Translations under genes and position numbers: made by a program | Shown here: piece after piece, positions 44,661 to 56,056 of the stretch | How the letters are laid out: the number at the start of each line of letters is the position of its first letter | Numbering within the stretch: the first letter of the stretch is position 1 | From: Fragum whitleyi | Taxonomy: Eukaryota; Mollusca; Bivalvia; Cardiida; Cardiidae | Direction of reading: 5' to 3' | Length of the DNA stretch: 64,000 bases | Assembly (NCBI GenBank): GCA_948146395.1 | Contig: OX411549.1 | Location: 26,166,655 to 26,230,654, forward strand | The notes under the pieces: generated by a model | Database searches by the model: none | The model's input: only the letters and a program-made list of their open reading frames with translations | Told to the model about the DNA's origin: nothing

Positions 44661-44800
44661 ACAATAGCACTGGCCAATCACGTGATCTGCTTATTTGGTA
44701 ATGTCGCGAACTGTTTTTCATAGAATTGTGGGAATAGCACAAGCCAATCACGTGATCTGCTTATATGGTAATGTCGCGAGCGGCTTTTCGTAGAATAATG
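44661..44800. repeat. 70-bp tandem duplication carrying CACGTG
   Basis: AATAGCAC, then GCCAATCACGTGATCTGCTTAT, then GGTAATGTCGCGA occurs at 44663 and again 70 bp later at 44733. Each unit has CCAAT next to the E-box palindrome ATCACGTGAT. A third CACGTG is at about 44405. No transcription start is evident. Confidence 0.7.
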
Positions 44801-45099
44801 TTGTAGCCTCTTTTAGAGGTCTAGTTTCTCTTTCTGAACGAACCTTTTACACACTTCTACAATATAGTTTAAATGTTTTTGTAACTTATTGTTCCGTAAA
44901 GCATCATTAGAAACGCGCAACATCTGCAGATTATTTATTTGTAATAAAATCCGATCCAGCAAATATTCTCTTTCTAATACTTCTCTAAAACAACAACAAC
45001 AAAAAAACGGAACCCATTTCCAAATCGCGCGATAATTTCTCTGATGGTGGACGCAGCAAGGATGACGCAGCAAGGATCGATCAAGGTATAGATCCACAA

Positions 45100-45172
45100 G
45101 CTTAAGTGAGTGATCAAAGGCCAATTTTGTCTCCACCTGTATAGAAAAAAATTACCTTTTATCACTCACCCT
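45100..45172 (-). mobile_element. Inverted copy of the ~73-bp MITE
   Basis: GCTTAAGTGAGTGATCAAAGGCCAATTTTG, CTGTATAGAAAAAAATTACC, then TTTATCACTCACC. One outer end is worn. Confidence 0.7.
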
Positions 45173-45669
45173 AAAATGCGTGTCTATAGTCAAATATTTA
45201 TCTTCTCTTTCTGCTTTTGTCCATTTTCTTTAAAATTGCTTATTAAATAAATTCACATTTTGCAAAAATACGCATGAGCGCAATCCTTCAAATTCTGAGT
45301 TTCCATTTACGACGTAAAAGTATCTGTATACGCATGAAAATCAGCTCGGACGCAATATTTGAATTCTCGTCGCGTCCATGGGACGCAAAATAAAATGAGT
45401 GGCAAAAACAATGTATTTTCATAAATCTTACGCAGAAACGTCAGATAACTAGCGAAAACAATCAAAAAATGTTTCAAAGTACGACAGATTTGAAGCAAGG
45501 CCATCGGTTTTCAAAAGTTACTATAAATAGATTTCGCCAACGTCTAACTGAAAAGTTGCGATTGTTGGGATTCCCGCTTTTTCGTCATGTACATGAACTG
45601 TCTAAAATATTGTTTTGTGGGCAATTTGAGAGCCGGAAACCAACCGTTACTTTCATTTTGTAAATAATA

Positions 45670-45816
45670 ATGGCTTCTCCAGCCAAGAAAAAGAAACACT
45701 TGCGGTCTTTTCAAGACCAGTGGCTTGCCGATCTGGCGTTCAAAGACTGGCTGATAAAAGACGAGTCAGATTCGTCTGCTGTTCAAATGAAATGCAGTAT
45801 TTGTTGTGAAACTTAG
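45670..45816 (+). CDS. Candidate start exon resembling BED/hAT-type zinc-finger N-terminus
   Basis: An ATG at 45670 opens 48 codons: a basic start (MASPAKKKKHLRSF), then FQDQWLADLAFKDWLIK and an acidic/Ser stretch leading to MKCSICCET before TAG. The pattern FQ-x-x-W-L-x-D-x-x-F-x-x-W followed by C-x-x-C is what I expect at the start of BED/TTF-like zinc-finger proteins of the hAT-transposase-derived type. A GTGAAA donor at 45806 lies inside the C-x-x-C segment, so the reading frame could continue in another exon; I found no partner downstream. It could be a live gene's first exon, a host gene derived from a transposon, or a remnant. The family call is from pattern memory. Confidence 0.45.
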   Translation: MASPAKKKKHLRSFQDQWLADLAFKDWLIKDESDSSAVQMKCSICCET

Positions 45817-46012
45817 CAGAAGTACATTTTCCTAAGGGCCGCACTGACTTTCAGGTGTCAAGCAGACGACAATTTTCATTTGACGTATCACAGCGTTAGT
45901 ATTGCGTCGAAAGGTTTTTCTTTGCTTGTAAGAGTTGCCGAAAATATTTTACTTTTGAAATTAATGTCAGGAAGCTTTTCTTTATGTCATATTTACTTCA
46001 AAGTAGATATTT

Positions 46013-46039
46013 GATGTTTGTTTGTTTGTTTGTTTGTTT
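46013..46039 (+). repeat. (TTTG)n tract
   Basis: Six TTTG units. It lies 200 bp after the candidate start exon at 45670. Confidence 0.85.
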
Positions 46040-46836
46040 ACCCATTAGCAGAAGGCTAAATTTTAGACTTGTCATAAATCGAAGTTCATGAAGACCACAA
46101 TTTCAAATGCCTGAGAATTTCACATTTTCTTGGCCTTCTGGAGGAGAAAAATTGGTGAAAATAAAGAAATCGCTTTTCACAAATAATTTCTTCATTTTGC
46201 ACAATGTATTTTTTTTAACTCTTTATCTTGAACCTTAGGAGAAAATAGGCAGCCTGTGCAACTAACAGGCTTTAATGGCTTACTCATACCAGTTCTCACA
46301 CCTCTCTTGAAACAGATGTGAGAGGGATGAATTGTGTGCTTAATTAATCTTATCCCAAATCAGACCTGGTTTTGATGCCCCCATCCTAGAAAAGGCTTGG
46401 GGAAAACATCTAGGCAAAAGTAGAAAATGATGATAATCAGTATTTTCTCCTTTTGACTCAATAATTTCTAGTCTATATTTTGCTATATTCGAAGCTTGTT
46501 CAAGCACAAGAATTAATTTGAAGATGATTTGTGGAAGTCAAAATTGGACTCAACTGAAAGTGGTTGGGACACAACTTTTTCCATGGCACTGGGTCCCAGG
46601 GACTCAAAAAATTTTCATGTAAATGGAAACACTGTATAAGTAATAAAATTTCCATATTGTAAAATTATTATACCATTATTTATGATCCTTTTTCGGTGAC
46701 GGGTCACACTTATTAAACTGAAAGGGTACGTTTGAAGTTCCTTTTTTCAAGAAGAAGGTGAGAAGAAAAGATATTTTGTGTATGTATTTAAAATTTGAAA
46801 ATACATAAATGTGTTAAGAAATTATATACATATCTC

Positions 46837-47210
46837 TGAGGGAGGTAATCCAAAATTATCAATTTTAATCAGGATGACCAAAATTAGCGAGATTTCTTAA
46901 CACCCCCTCCCCCCCCACCTTAATAAAATATGAATATGAATTCTATATAGAGGTTCTTGTTTCTTCAAGAACCAATCAAACGCTTATAATTTCAATTATT
47001 TCAGTGAATCAGCAATTTTTTTCTAACTATATTTATTTTGAATGTCATTGATCTATAACTTTGCTAGTAATTTTTTAGCGTTTCTGAATGCCGCTAGAAT
47101 GAGTGTTTGGAATGAAATAATGAATGGGTGAATGAGTGAATGAAGCGCTGAGTGAGCGATTTAGGATGGATTGATTGAGTCGAACGCCAATTTCACGATG
47201 CTACTAACTG
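46837..47210 (+). mobile_element. 5'-truncated Tc1-type MITE
   Basis: Starts within the palindrome (GAGGGAGGTAATCC) and runs to CGCCAATTTCACGATGCTACTAACTG and TA. An extra GAATGGGTGAATGAGTGAATGAAGC stretch shows expansion of the subterminal GAATG repeats. Confidence 0.72.
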
Positions 47211-48260
47211 TATCAACATTGTTCCATACGATGACCTTTCTTGGAATATATCATTTCATAGATACACGCTGATAGATTACACTAAACGGTGCCAAGGGTA
47301 AGGCTTAAATGTATTATTTCTGTTCGGAGGATCTATTTTTATCCAGTGTAGAAATAACGGCATTTGTTTTCCTCATTATCTGAAGTCAGTGAAATGTAAA
47401 TAACCACCTCGTGGTGGCGCGTGCAAATACATTGCGATGACTCATCATTTTACAGAAAAATCTACGATACTAAGTTTTTCGAATTTGTCTATTTTTCAGC
47501 TCATGTCGATTGTAAGAAAGTACGGATGACCGGGGTATAACGCTATTTTTGACAACTAGCTAAGTTACAACGGCTGTACCACAAGCGATTGTTTCTTGAA
47601 GTGACTTTTGTCATACAAGTTTAAGTTATTTTGAAGGCATTTGTCATAACCTATAGATGTGACAAACATTTACGCGTACGCAAAAGAACGCAAAAATGTG
47701 AAAAAAAGGAAATAGCCTGACATGTTACACTCGGGCTAGTAATATTGCATGGTCAATTTGTACTTATGTGCAAAATGTTTCATTCTGGGCCGGTGGCCTT
47801 CATTTACAATAAAATCATATTGTATTGTATTGTAATCGAATGTGGATCGTGGCAAACCGATGCTTAATAAAACAATACAAAACAAGTAAACAAACAAACA
47901 AACACAACTCATACGTGATTTATAATGTCTTGTCCCAACTAACAACTGAAGAAATGATAAATGTTGTTGTCCATTTTACAAGAAGAGGCGTCTATTACGT
48001 ATGACATGGGCGTTAAATATAGTTTGTACTTTGCACATGTTTTTGGTTTGCTGTACAAATATATGATTAATTTCATTGTAATGGCTAGTGCTGGAGAAAG
48101 GATGTCTTTCTTTGAGAGACGAAAGACTCTCTTGAAACCAAGTTAAGGCACGGTACGATTAAGTTTGCTCGAAAAAAAGCCAGACAGGCACAATAATTGA
48201 CGGTTCACTTTTAATATCAAAATACATGTAATAACAATTGAAAAGTGTAATTTCAAAGCA

Positions 48261-48370
48261 CAGTAAACAACATAGTGAAGTAAACAAGGTGAATGGTTTT
48301 GGAATGATTTTGGAATAAAATTGAATGAGTGCAATGGATCGATTTGAGTTAAATTAAATAAAATTACCAC
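48261..48370 (+). mobile_element. Left part of a Tc1-type MITE
   Basis: CAGTAAACAACATAGTGAAGTAAACAAGG and the TTTTGGAATGATTTTGGAAT repeats are followed by the start of the palindrome region, where homology ends and the ORF fragment at 48371 begins. Confidence 0.68.
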
Positions 48371-48577
48371 GCAGTGAATGATACCTTAAACAATTTGCTG
48401 GAAAATTTATCAGACAAAGATTTTATCAAGGATGTCGACAAAATTGTTCAATGTATAACTGCCAAATATAGGCATGGAAGTTGTTTCATCCATAATTTTA
48501 AGTTTGAATCAACAGACGATTACATCTCAAATCTTTTGATGCGGAAATTTGAAAATATAAAGTATCCAGACAGCTAA
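48371..48577 (+). CDS. Unassigned ORF fragment abutting a truncated MITE
   Basis: An open frame runs from about 48362 to TAA at 48577 and gives roughly 67 residues after a possible cgcag acceptor at 48374. The peptide has mixed charged and hydrophobic spacing (NLLENLSDKDFIKDVDKIV, then KYRHGSCFIHNFKF) unlike the Ile/Phe/Lys runs of the chance ORFs around it. There is no ATG start near its beginning. It begins where the left part of a Tc1-type MITE (48261-48370) stops, so it may be an exon, a captured gene fragment or chance. I do not recognise a family. Confidence 0.22.
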   Translation, partial: AVNDTLNNLLENLSDKDFIKDVDKIVQCITAKYRHGSCFIHNFKFESTDDYISNLLMRKFENIKYPDS

Positions 48578-48982
48578 GAAATCTACTTGTAAGCTATATA
48601 AAGTACTCTGCACTGTAAGTCTTTGGACAATTAAGACAATGATATCTGATGCCACATTTATAATAATGTTGTATTAAGCGACCATTTCCATTAGCGACCG
48701 CTTTTATTTGTCCCCTAAGTGGTCGTTTAACGCAAGTTTTACTATACAGTAAATTTTCTGTTGTTAAGGTAAATGAAACAACCCTTTTATGGAATGAACT
48801 GCAAATAAAGCATTGAATTAATACTCAAAGAAAATCAGAAGCTCAATTTATGCCAACAACTTTCGAAACAAACTGTTTACAAAATGGATATGAGCTGGGA
48901 TAAAGGTAGGCTTTGTAAATTTGTTTAGTTACCATCCGGACAAATGCACAATTAAAAACCATAAGTACAATCCATTTTATTT

Positions 48983-49220
48983 GAGCCTGTGCGTGAGATT
49001 TTCAACAATTTCAAATAGGCGCACGGCAAAGACTCTGACCAGCCTGTGCATCCGCACAGTCTGACCATAGTCTTCACTTAGCGCTTTGTAGATAAATAAG
49101 GTCTCAAAGTATCAGTAGACCATCAGGTAACTTTATATTTACAGTACGTCGATGCTTACTCTTGTCGACATTTGCACCTCATGAATATTTCAAACTGATG
49201 GAAATGTCACGCACAGGCTC
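48983..49220. mobile_element. MITE with GAGCCTGTGCGTGA ends and 9-bp target duplication
   Basis: GAGCCTGTGCGTGAGATTTTCAACA at the left and TGGAAATGTCACGCACAGGCTC at the right. ATTTTATTT occurs immediately on both sides (48974-48982 and 49221-49229). The interior has GACCAGCCTGTGCATCCGCACAGTCTGACC. An 8 or 9-bp duplication fits hAT or Mutator-type elements. Confidence 0.75.
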
Positions 49221-49229
49221 ATTTTATTT

Positions 49230-50655
49230 TATCTCAGTTCATCATAGTATATTTAATGATGTTCAGCACTGTAGTGATTACCTATATAGAGCTGTTGAAA
49301 TTCCAGGCACCTCCCCGTATTGTACACTTAATTACCCGCATCCAAACAAATACATCATATACAATTTCATGGAGGGGTTCTACTAGAAATACATGTATCT
49401 TACTGCTACATTGTACTGGCAGTCCGTGTCTTTCATTCTTTCATTATAAGTATCAGCCAGGAAAACTTTATTTCAACTAAAGAGCAGGCATTAATTAGCG
49501 TGAATCAAATATTTGATTGAAAAATGTCAAAGAGTAATAGTAAAATTATGTATTAATAGATAGAAAAATTCATACATAGATAAAATAAACAGATAAATGA
49601 AAATAATAAAAGAATTAATAAATGAAACATTATTAGAGACTGCTTCTTTTTTTTCACAAGGGAATAGTTAATCGTCATCTTCTTTCTAAACAATTGTGAA
49701 AAAAGTATCAGTTGGCGATATTTTATTTGATAATATCTAAGGCCACGGGTATACAGAACAGTGCGTAAAGTTCTACGCTTTTATGCCCAGGTATTGATGG
49801 CATATTGTATTTTGCCCTATGTTTGTCTGTGTGACCGTTTGACCCCCCCCCCCCCAAAAAAAATAAATAAATAAATGAATAAATAAATAAATAAAAAAAT
49901 AGCACTGGCGCTTTCTTTGAATAATTAGTGATACTTTTTACTTCCCACGTGTATTGCTTGTAACACGAGTTTTCTGTTGGTGCCAACTCCAATGTATTTA
50001 GTGACGGTCAAAGTCAAATTTCAAATATGTGGAAATTTGTCTGAGCATCAAATTTCGTTTTGTGATGATTTCTTTATTTTATCAAGTCACAGTTTCAAGG
50101 AATGGCATAGGGGACAATATCTTGCATGACATTAATCATGTAAAAAAATATCTTAATTTCCTCTCACGATTGATCGATTTATAGTTATAAAAGTTTTCAA
50201 TGGAGATTTTTTATCCTATTCAAAATTCTATTTAAGATGGGTAAAATGTGGCATATACCGTACAGATTTCAAAGTACCTGTGACGAAAAGTATAATTCAA
50301 AAACAAATATATCCCCATTTCCCCTCTACCAAAATTTGAAGAACATCTACGCTAAATAGAAACTTTATTATAATTTATTGTCCTCAAAACTTATGAGGCT
50401 TACAATTCATCGTCTATGAAAAGGGTCCAAAAGATTCTCAAACACCTGAATTTAGACTTTTGATTGGCACAAACAAGCGCCCGCTTCTGTTACACAATGA
50501 TACAAAAACTGGGGGACAAAAACACCTCCGGTGTTTGTAAACAAATTAATCCTTTACAAGGTTCTCAAAAGTAAGAGATGGTTTCTCTCTATTAATATTT
50601 CGATGACAATAGGCTATATCCTCATAGCCAAAGCTCGAACGAAGCTGTAATTACA
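49230..50655. other. Stretch without recognised genes
   Basis: AT-rich, with the (AAAT)n tract and GATAGATAAAAT-like repeats at 49556-49620 only. Confidence 0.45.
49855..49898 (+). repeat. (AAAT)n tract
   Basis: AAAT/GAAT units following an eleven-C run at about 49843. Confidence 0.85.
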
Positions 50656-50659
50656 TGTA

Positions 50660-51004
50660 CAGTAAAACTTGTATTAAGCGACCATGAACGGGACCACCAA
50701 GAAGCGGTCGTTAAAGGAAATGGTCGCTTAATACACGTTTTGTTAACAAATAAGAAACCTAATTTTGATTGAAAATGTAGATTATTGCGAAATTTTCAAG
50801 AATTCAATGCTGTAAAAACTCAATAGAATCGTCTCATCGAGACGATTCTGGTGAGTTTTAACAGCATAGTAATCATTTGCAATACTTTTATACCAGTGAT
50901 ATCTATTTTTTCCGATATTTCGATTTAAAGAATTGGATTTTGAAAACGGTCGCTTAACAAAAATGGTCGCTTAATAGACGTGGTCGCTTGAGCAAGATTG
51001 ACTG
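50660..51004. mobile_element. TA-flanked MITE with repeated GGTCGCTTAAT motifs
   Basis: TA CAGTAAAACTTGTATTAAGCGACC at the left and ATGGTCGCTTAATAGACGTGGTCGCTTGAGCAAGATTGACTG TA at the right; GGTCGCTTAA occurs repeatedly in both arms. The centre carries ATCGTCTCATCGAGACGAT. A fragment of the same family lies at 48655-48747 and another near 21395-21440. Tc1/mariner-like by its TA and CAGT ends. Confidence 0.72.
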
Positions 51005-51828
51005 TATGCGGTTTTGGTCGCGAAACAACGATTTTTTTCATATGACGATGTCCGAACATTAGGAAAATTACCGTCCGAAAATCAAGAGCTCTACGTTGTG
51101 TATCCGCATTATAACTTTAAGGACTTTATTCAGTACATAGGAGAGGAACGTTTAAATTAGTAACAAATTAAAATGTTCGTTTAATAGATCAGTTTCCTGT
51201 TGATTAGTGTTCAAGATTTTGAAAAAAAAATATTCTTAGCAATTCTACCGATTTCGAAAGGTGTCCTTTGCATTGTACAGATTTAAGAAAGATAGACTGG
51301 AACACCTGTGAATTTTATCAAATGAGTACGGTGAAAAAAGTGATAAGGTAATTGCAAATTGCACTGATGCATGTCTATTTCATTCTAGAGTGCCTTCCTC
51401 GTTTCTATCATTTATTGATCTTTTTGGAGGTTCACCAAAATGAAGGCAAAATAGCTATGTGTAGATGAATATTTTCTGGTCGCTTAGTGCATTGTAATGG
51501 CGCACAGAGTATTAAAATTTCTTGAATTAATTCTTAGGTAATCGATCTCCATTTTCATTTAAAATAGTTTTGAAATATCGTGAAATAAGAAGAAAAAAAA
51601 GAAATCTCAAAATGTCGAAAGTAAAGGAGTTTAACAAGTAAATTCCTATATTTTTATAAGAGAATGCAGATGACATTAAATTACAGTTCGTATTTTACCA
51701 AGTTTAAGATGCGTGTTATTTTGCGTATAAAATACAGTCCATTAGATAAAGATTTGAATATCTGTCAAACATCTGTAAAATAATAATGATAAAATACTGT
51801 AAATCCAGTAATTTATTATATAAATCTA

Positions 51829-51995
51829 CAGTTAAGAACATCGTCAAATTGACACTTACTCCGATCAAAGCCAGTGTAAATCGCCCGCTCAGCGCTCCAT
51901 TCATTCATTTCGAAACGTCGACTCAAATCGATCAAAAAAGCTCCGAAATCTTCAGAAAACATTTCGAAATCGTCTGATTGGTTCATGAAGACACG
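51829..51995 (-). mobile_element. Partial Tc1-type MITE
   Basis: TA then CAGTTAAGAACATCGTCAAATTGACACTTAC, GCCCGCTCAGCGCTCCATTCATTCATTTC and the body segment GTCTGATTGGTTCATGAAGA. Palindrome and other end are absent. Confidence 0.68.
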
Positions 51996-52608
51996 AAAAC
52001 GGTTTAATTTTAATGAAACTAACCTTGAACACATAGAAACAAATGCACACTTCTTTTAAATGCAGCCCAAAACTTGCAATAGCTCTTTGCTTCGGAGCAA
52101 GACTTTCCTGATAGTTTCTGAAAATTGTTTTGGTACACTTTAATCTATAAGTCTACATCGCTTTCTGTATACATGCAATTGTAACTTTTTCAATTTCAGT
52201 GGGCGATTTTAGATCGACCTTGAACATATATACAAACAATCTGTATCAAGAAAAGATGAAAGACTTACCAGAGAAACTGGTATATTTCGCGTCTGGGGTT
52301 TTATTACATGGAATCCGAAATATTTGGTCAGATCTCTGGCTTGAATAAAGCATCATTACTTTAGACAACAACAGATATATAATAAAATCTAGTCGGATTT
52401 GATTTTCCCTTTTATCTGGGAAATTTGGATTTTCATTATACACAATAACCGATGCATTTGTATGGTACAATTTTTGTTAACCCTGATTGCTGTTTTCGAT
52501 TCCGTGTTTTTTTAATCAATAACAGCGGAAAAGGAATTTTAACCTAATACAATGTACCCAACCGAGCTTCAAATTACAATTTCGCCGGTGAATGACTAAA
52601 CCCTCGTA

Positions 52609-52800
52609 CAGTTAGTAACATCGTGGAATCACCATTCATTTTGATCAAATCCATTCCAAATCACTCGCTAAGCATTCGTAACACCCATTCACGCCATTTG
52701 AAAAAAATCAAATTAAAAAAGAAGAAAATGCTCAAAACCCGTTTAAAACTTTGAACATTTCAATCAAATCGATCCAATAATAATGTTTGATGATTGCATA
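52609..52800 (-). mobile_element. Partial Tc1-type MITE
   Basis: TA then CAGTTAGTAACATCGTGGAATCACCATTCATT and CATTCCAAATCACTCGCTAAGCATTC. The rest is diverged and ends in CATTTCAATCAAATCGATCC-like repeats. A worn copy. Confidence 0.55.
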
Positions 52801-53369
52801 CACTTATCTCAACCCTAATTACAGCTGAGTTACCTGGACTTGCTATTTATGTAAACACGTATATCATAGTCATTGAATTTCTAAAAATTAAGAAATGTTT
52901 CTGGTTTCAAATATAGAGAAACAGAAAATGGCTTTTCATGCTAATGTGCTTTATGAGTAACAAGTTAATTTGACAGGTGTTATCTCTTGAAATAAACTCT
53001 CCTTGGCATGCTTATTTTTTGTTTAAAAAATATGTTCGTTGTTATTTTAAAGTCTGTTCAACATACTGCCATAAACTGCTCTACATTCCATATTGAATTT
53101 CACTGTAACTTTCAAATAAAACAACAAAATCGAACAGGCGGATGGCATATTCATGCTTGACTGTAAAGCGCTCGATAGTAAGGGAAAACAAATTAAACTT
53201 AACATTTTGTACGCTTCTAAATGAAGCTGGTTACACTGATTTCATGCTGATTTATTTAAAAAAAATAATTAATTCATTTTTATTCCATTTTTTTAAAGGG
53301 TGTTCATGTGTAAGTTGCGGACTTAAGCACGCAGGAGTGAATCTCGTGCAAGAATTCTTTAAATAAGAC

Positions 53370-53606
53370 CCGTCACTTGAAAAGGGACCATCTGAGAATT
53401 CTGTAAAATAAAGGCTTGAATGAGAGATTGGTTCTAGTACTGGCCAACTTTCAAAAAAAGCCTCTCTCACAGAAAGGTGAATTGACCTTTCTACAGTCAG
53501 AAAATTTACAAAAAATCGAAATGTTTCAATTATAGTCAGTTTGCGCAGTGGGCGCAGTCTGACTAAAGACGAAACTTTACGAGCTACCCAGATAGTCCCG
53601 GGTCAC
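53370..53606. mobile_element. Second copy of the GGGACCATCT MITE
   Basis: CCGTCACTTGAAAAGGGACCATCTGAGAATTC and GCTACCCAGATAGTCCCGGGTCAC share ends and interior layout with 9751-9994, including TAGTCAGTTTGCGCAGTGGGCGCAGTCTGACTA. Confidence 0.65.
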
Positions 53607-53688
53607 AAATGCATTTCTCTCTGCTTTGGAAAGGAATCTCGGAGGCTCTCTTATGAAAATTTACACCGATGATCACTACTCTCTTTAA

Positions 53689-53829
53689 GGTAGTGGACCC
53701 GTAATAGTTCCGAAACATTTCTGACCACATGTTCTTTCACAATGTTAACTGAGGTTTCCTAATGAAGGTCATTAGGAAACCTCGGTTAACATTGTTAACG
53801 TTCATTACTCTAGTAACGTTGCGGAACAC
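53689..53829. mobile_element. Foldback TTAA MITE, one end lost
   Basis: TTAA then GGTAGTGGACCCGTAATAGTTCCGAAACATTTC and a core TGAGGTTTCCTAATGA / TCATTAGGAAACCTCGG. The terminal CTATTACGGGTCCACTACC is missing; sequence diverges after AACGTTGCGGAACACC. Confidence 0.68.
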
Positions 53830-54072
53830 CATAGCCTACTCACGAAAATGGGGAGCATTTGGTATTTTGCGCAATCTGACAATTTCTTCCAGTCTTATGC
53901 ATGGAGTACTAACGTTATGCAGAACCCATTTGAACAGACAGGCAAAAATTTGAACAAAGGGCTATTTTTTCTTTAAATTCGAGTTGAGTTGAATCTATTG
54001 TCACCAAAGAACATCATATGTTGCGACGTCCCTTTTGTGGTTCAGTATCTATAGTGTCTGTCCTACCCTTAA

Positions 54073-54229
54073 GGTAGTGGACCCGTAATAGATCCGCAAC
54101 ATTTCGAACCACATATTCTTTCACAATGTTAACCGAGGTTTCCTAATGAAAATCATTTGGAAACCTCGGTTAACAGTGTTAAAGATCATTACTTCTGAGA
54201 TGTTGCAAAACTATTACGGGTCCACTACC
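54073..54229. mobile_element. Foldback TTAA MITE, best copy
   Basis: TTAA flanks both sides. GGTAGTGGACCCGTAATAG pairs with CTATTACGGGTCCACTACC. TGTTAACCGAGGTTTCC pairs with GGAAACCTCGGTTAACA around a short AATGAAAATCATTT loop. Confidence 0.8.
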
Positions 54230-54494
54230 TTAATACTGAGTGACGTTCCTGAAATTGGAGCATGCCTCTGAAATCTTCGAAAAACTGTGTTTGTCATAAA
54301 CTCCGTGAAGCTCACGAGCGTTTCATTATCCCGAACCCGGGACTGAAAATTGTTTTCGATTACTTTCACAACAACAATATTCGGTGAACGTGTGAGGTTT
54401 CTAGAGGAATGCATTTAAACAGCTGAGTCTAATTGAGAGCTATCTCGATGACTTTGAAGTATTCTCTACCCAGAAGTCGGGCCAGGGAGAAATA

Positions 54495-54902
54495 TCATTG
54501 ACATTCATCTCAATCAGAACCATCCTAATTCGCTCACTCGGCGCTCGATTCCTTCATTCCAAAGACTCACTGAAACCATTCAAAAAGGCTCCAAAATTAC
54601 TAAAAAAGATATGATCAACAACTGCATTAATGATAATGTAGATAAAAAATCGAAATTTCCCTGGCATAATTGAAAATATAAGCGACTGTTTGGTTCTTGA
54701 AGAAATGGGAAACTATCATAGAACCTGAATGCATATTCTATTAAAGGGAGGTAATAAATATCGCTAATTTTGTTAATTCATTATAGATATATGTTTACCT
54801 CCCTTAAATTTCACTCAAAACCCACTCATCTCACTCATTCCTTTTCATTCAAAAATCATTCCAAAAGAATTCTCCTTGGCAAATTCATGACGTTGTTAAT
54901 TG
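54495..54902 (-). mobile_element. Tc1-type MITE copy lacking one tip
   Basis: ATTGACATTCATCTCAATC begins just inside the usual tip. The copy continues through GCTCACTCGGCGCTCG, a shortened palindrome (AAAGGGAGGTAATAAATATCGCTAATTTTGTT), and ends ATTCATGACGTTGTTAATTG before TA. Confidence 0.72.
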
Positions 54903-54904
54903 TA

Positions 54905-55870
54905 TTACTTTAAAGACAAGGATTTTCTGTTTCCTATTATTTTATTCATTTTCATTAAAACTCAAAGGCCTTTGCGACACCTGACAAAGACGTTAAAGAT
55001 CGTAAGATTAACCTCTCAGAAGCCATTTAACCTTGCACCACAAAATGATCTATGTTTCAATATCTAATCAATTTCATAGAGATAATCCAATCTGAGCTTA
55101 TATTTACAAAATTTCTTCCATAAATATTGAATATTGAACAATTCGCAGAAATAAGCTTTTGGAGTTTTTGCCTCTCGGTTAAACCAACGTAAAGGTTGCC
55201 ATGGTTACAGTTTGTACTTAGTCTAGACCCTCGAAATACCGGGGTAACTGGGCCAATTTTAGTCCGTTTGGATAATGAGATGTTTGAAATTGAAAAGCAG
55301 GTGACCTAGTTATCAAGAAGGTTATAAAGATTTCTCAGAGAATCAGTTATTATATTTATTTGATCAATGAAGCGGTTAAGGACATTTCAGAACAATTAAA
55401 TTCGTTTTCATTCTAATTAAGATAAAATAGTCATATGAGATATTAAGAGTTGTTTTAAGCCTTTGATTAGCTTAAGAATAGTTGCAATAATGACTCGACC
55501 ATTACATGTATTAAACCAATTATATTAACTTGAAACCATACATATGCGAAGCCCCCAAATCGTGGATATTTTCTGAGATCAAAGGGTATTGGCAACGAAG
55601 ATTTACATGTCCCGAGTATAATAACAGTTTCTCTGAAAAAGGATCAAGTGATGAATATTTTCATGATTTTTTTACTTGACTTTTTTAAATAAATCATCAC
55701 ATCGTCTTGTCTGACGATGGACTTTGCGTGAGACGATTCTGCTGTACATGATCTTGAACAAGGTAGGATTAGGTAGACTTTACCGAGTATAAGGATAATA
55801 TATACTATCAAATACGAAGACCCTTCTTCTAAGTAGGAAAATGATACTTAGAACAATTATCGGAAGCGAC
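54905..55870. other. Stretch without recognised genes or repeats
   Basis: Single-copy-looking AT-rich DNA; I could not support any gene or element in it. Confidence 0.45.
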
Positions 55871-55875
55871 ATTCA

Positions 55876-56056
55876 TTTTTTCGTACGTTCGTTTGTTCGT
55901 TCGTTCGTGCTTTCTTTCCTTCGACCGTTCGTTTGTTCGTTCCTTCCTTCATTTATTCAATCTTTCTTTCATACATACATTCATTCATTCACATATTCGC
56001 CTATTCATTCACTCCATTCATTCATTCATTCATTCATTCATTCATTCATTCATTCC
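55876..56056 (+). repeat. (TTCG)n and (ATTC)n microsatellite
   Basis: GTTCGTTCGTTCG units grade through TTCC and CATA units into ten ATTC units. Ser/Phe/Ile/His-rich ORFs in all three frames come from this. Confidence 0.92.
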
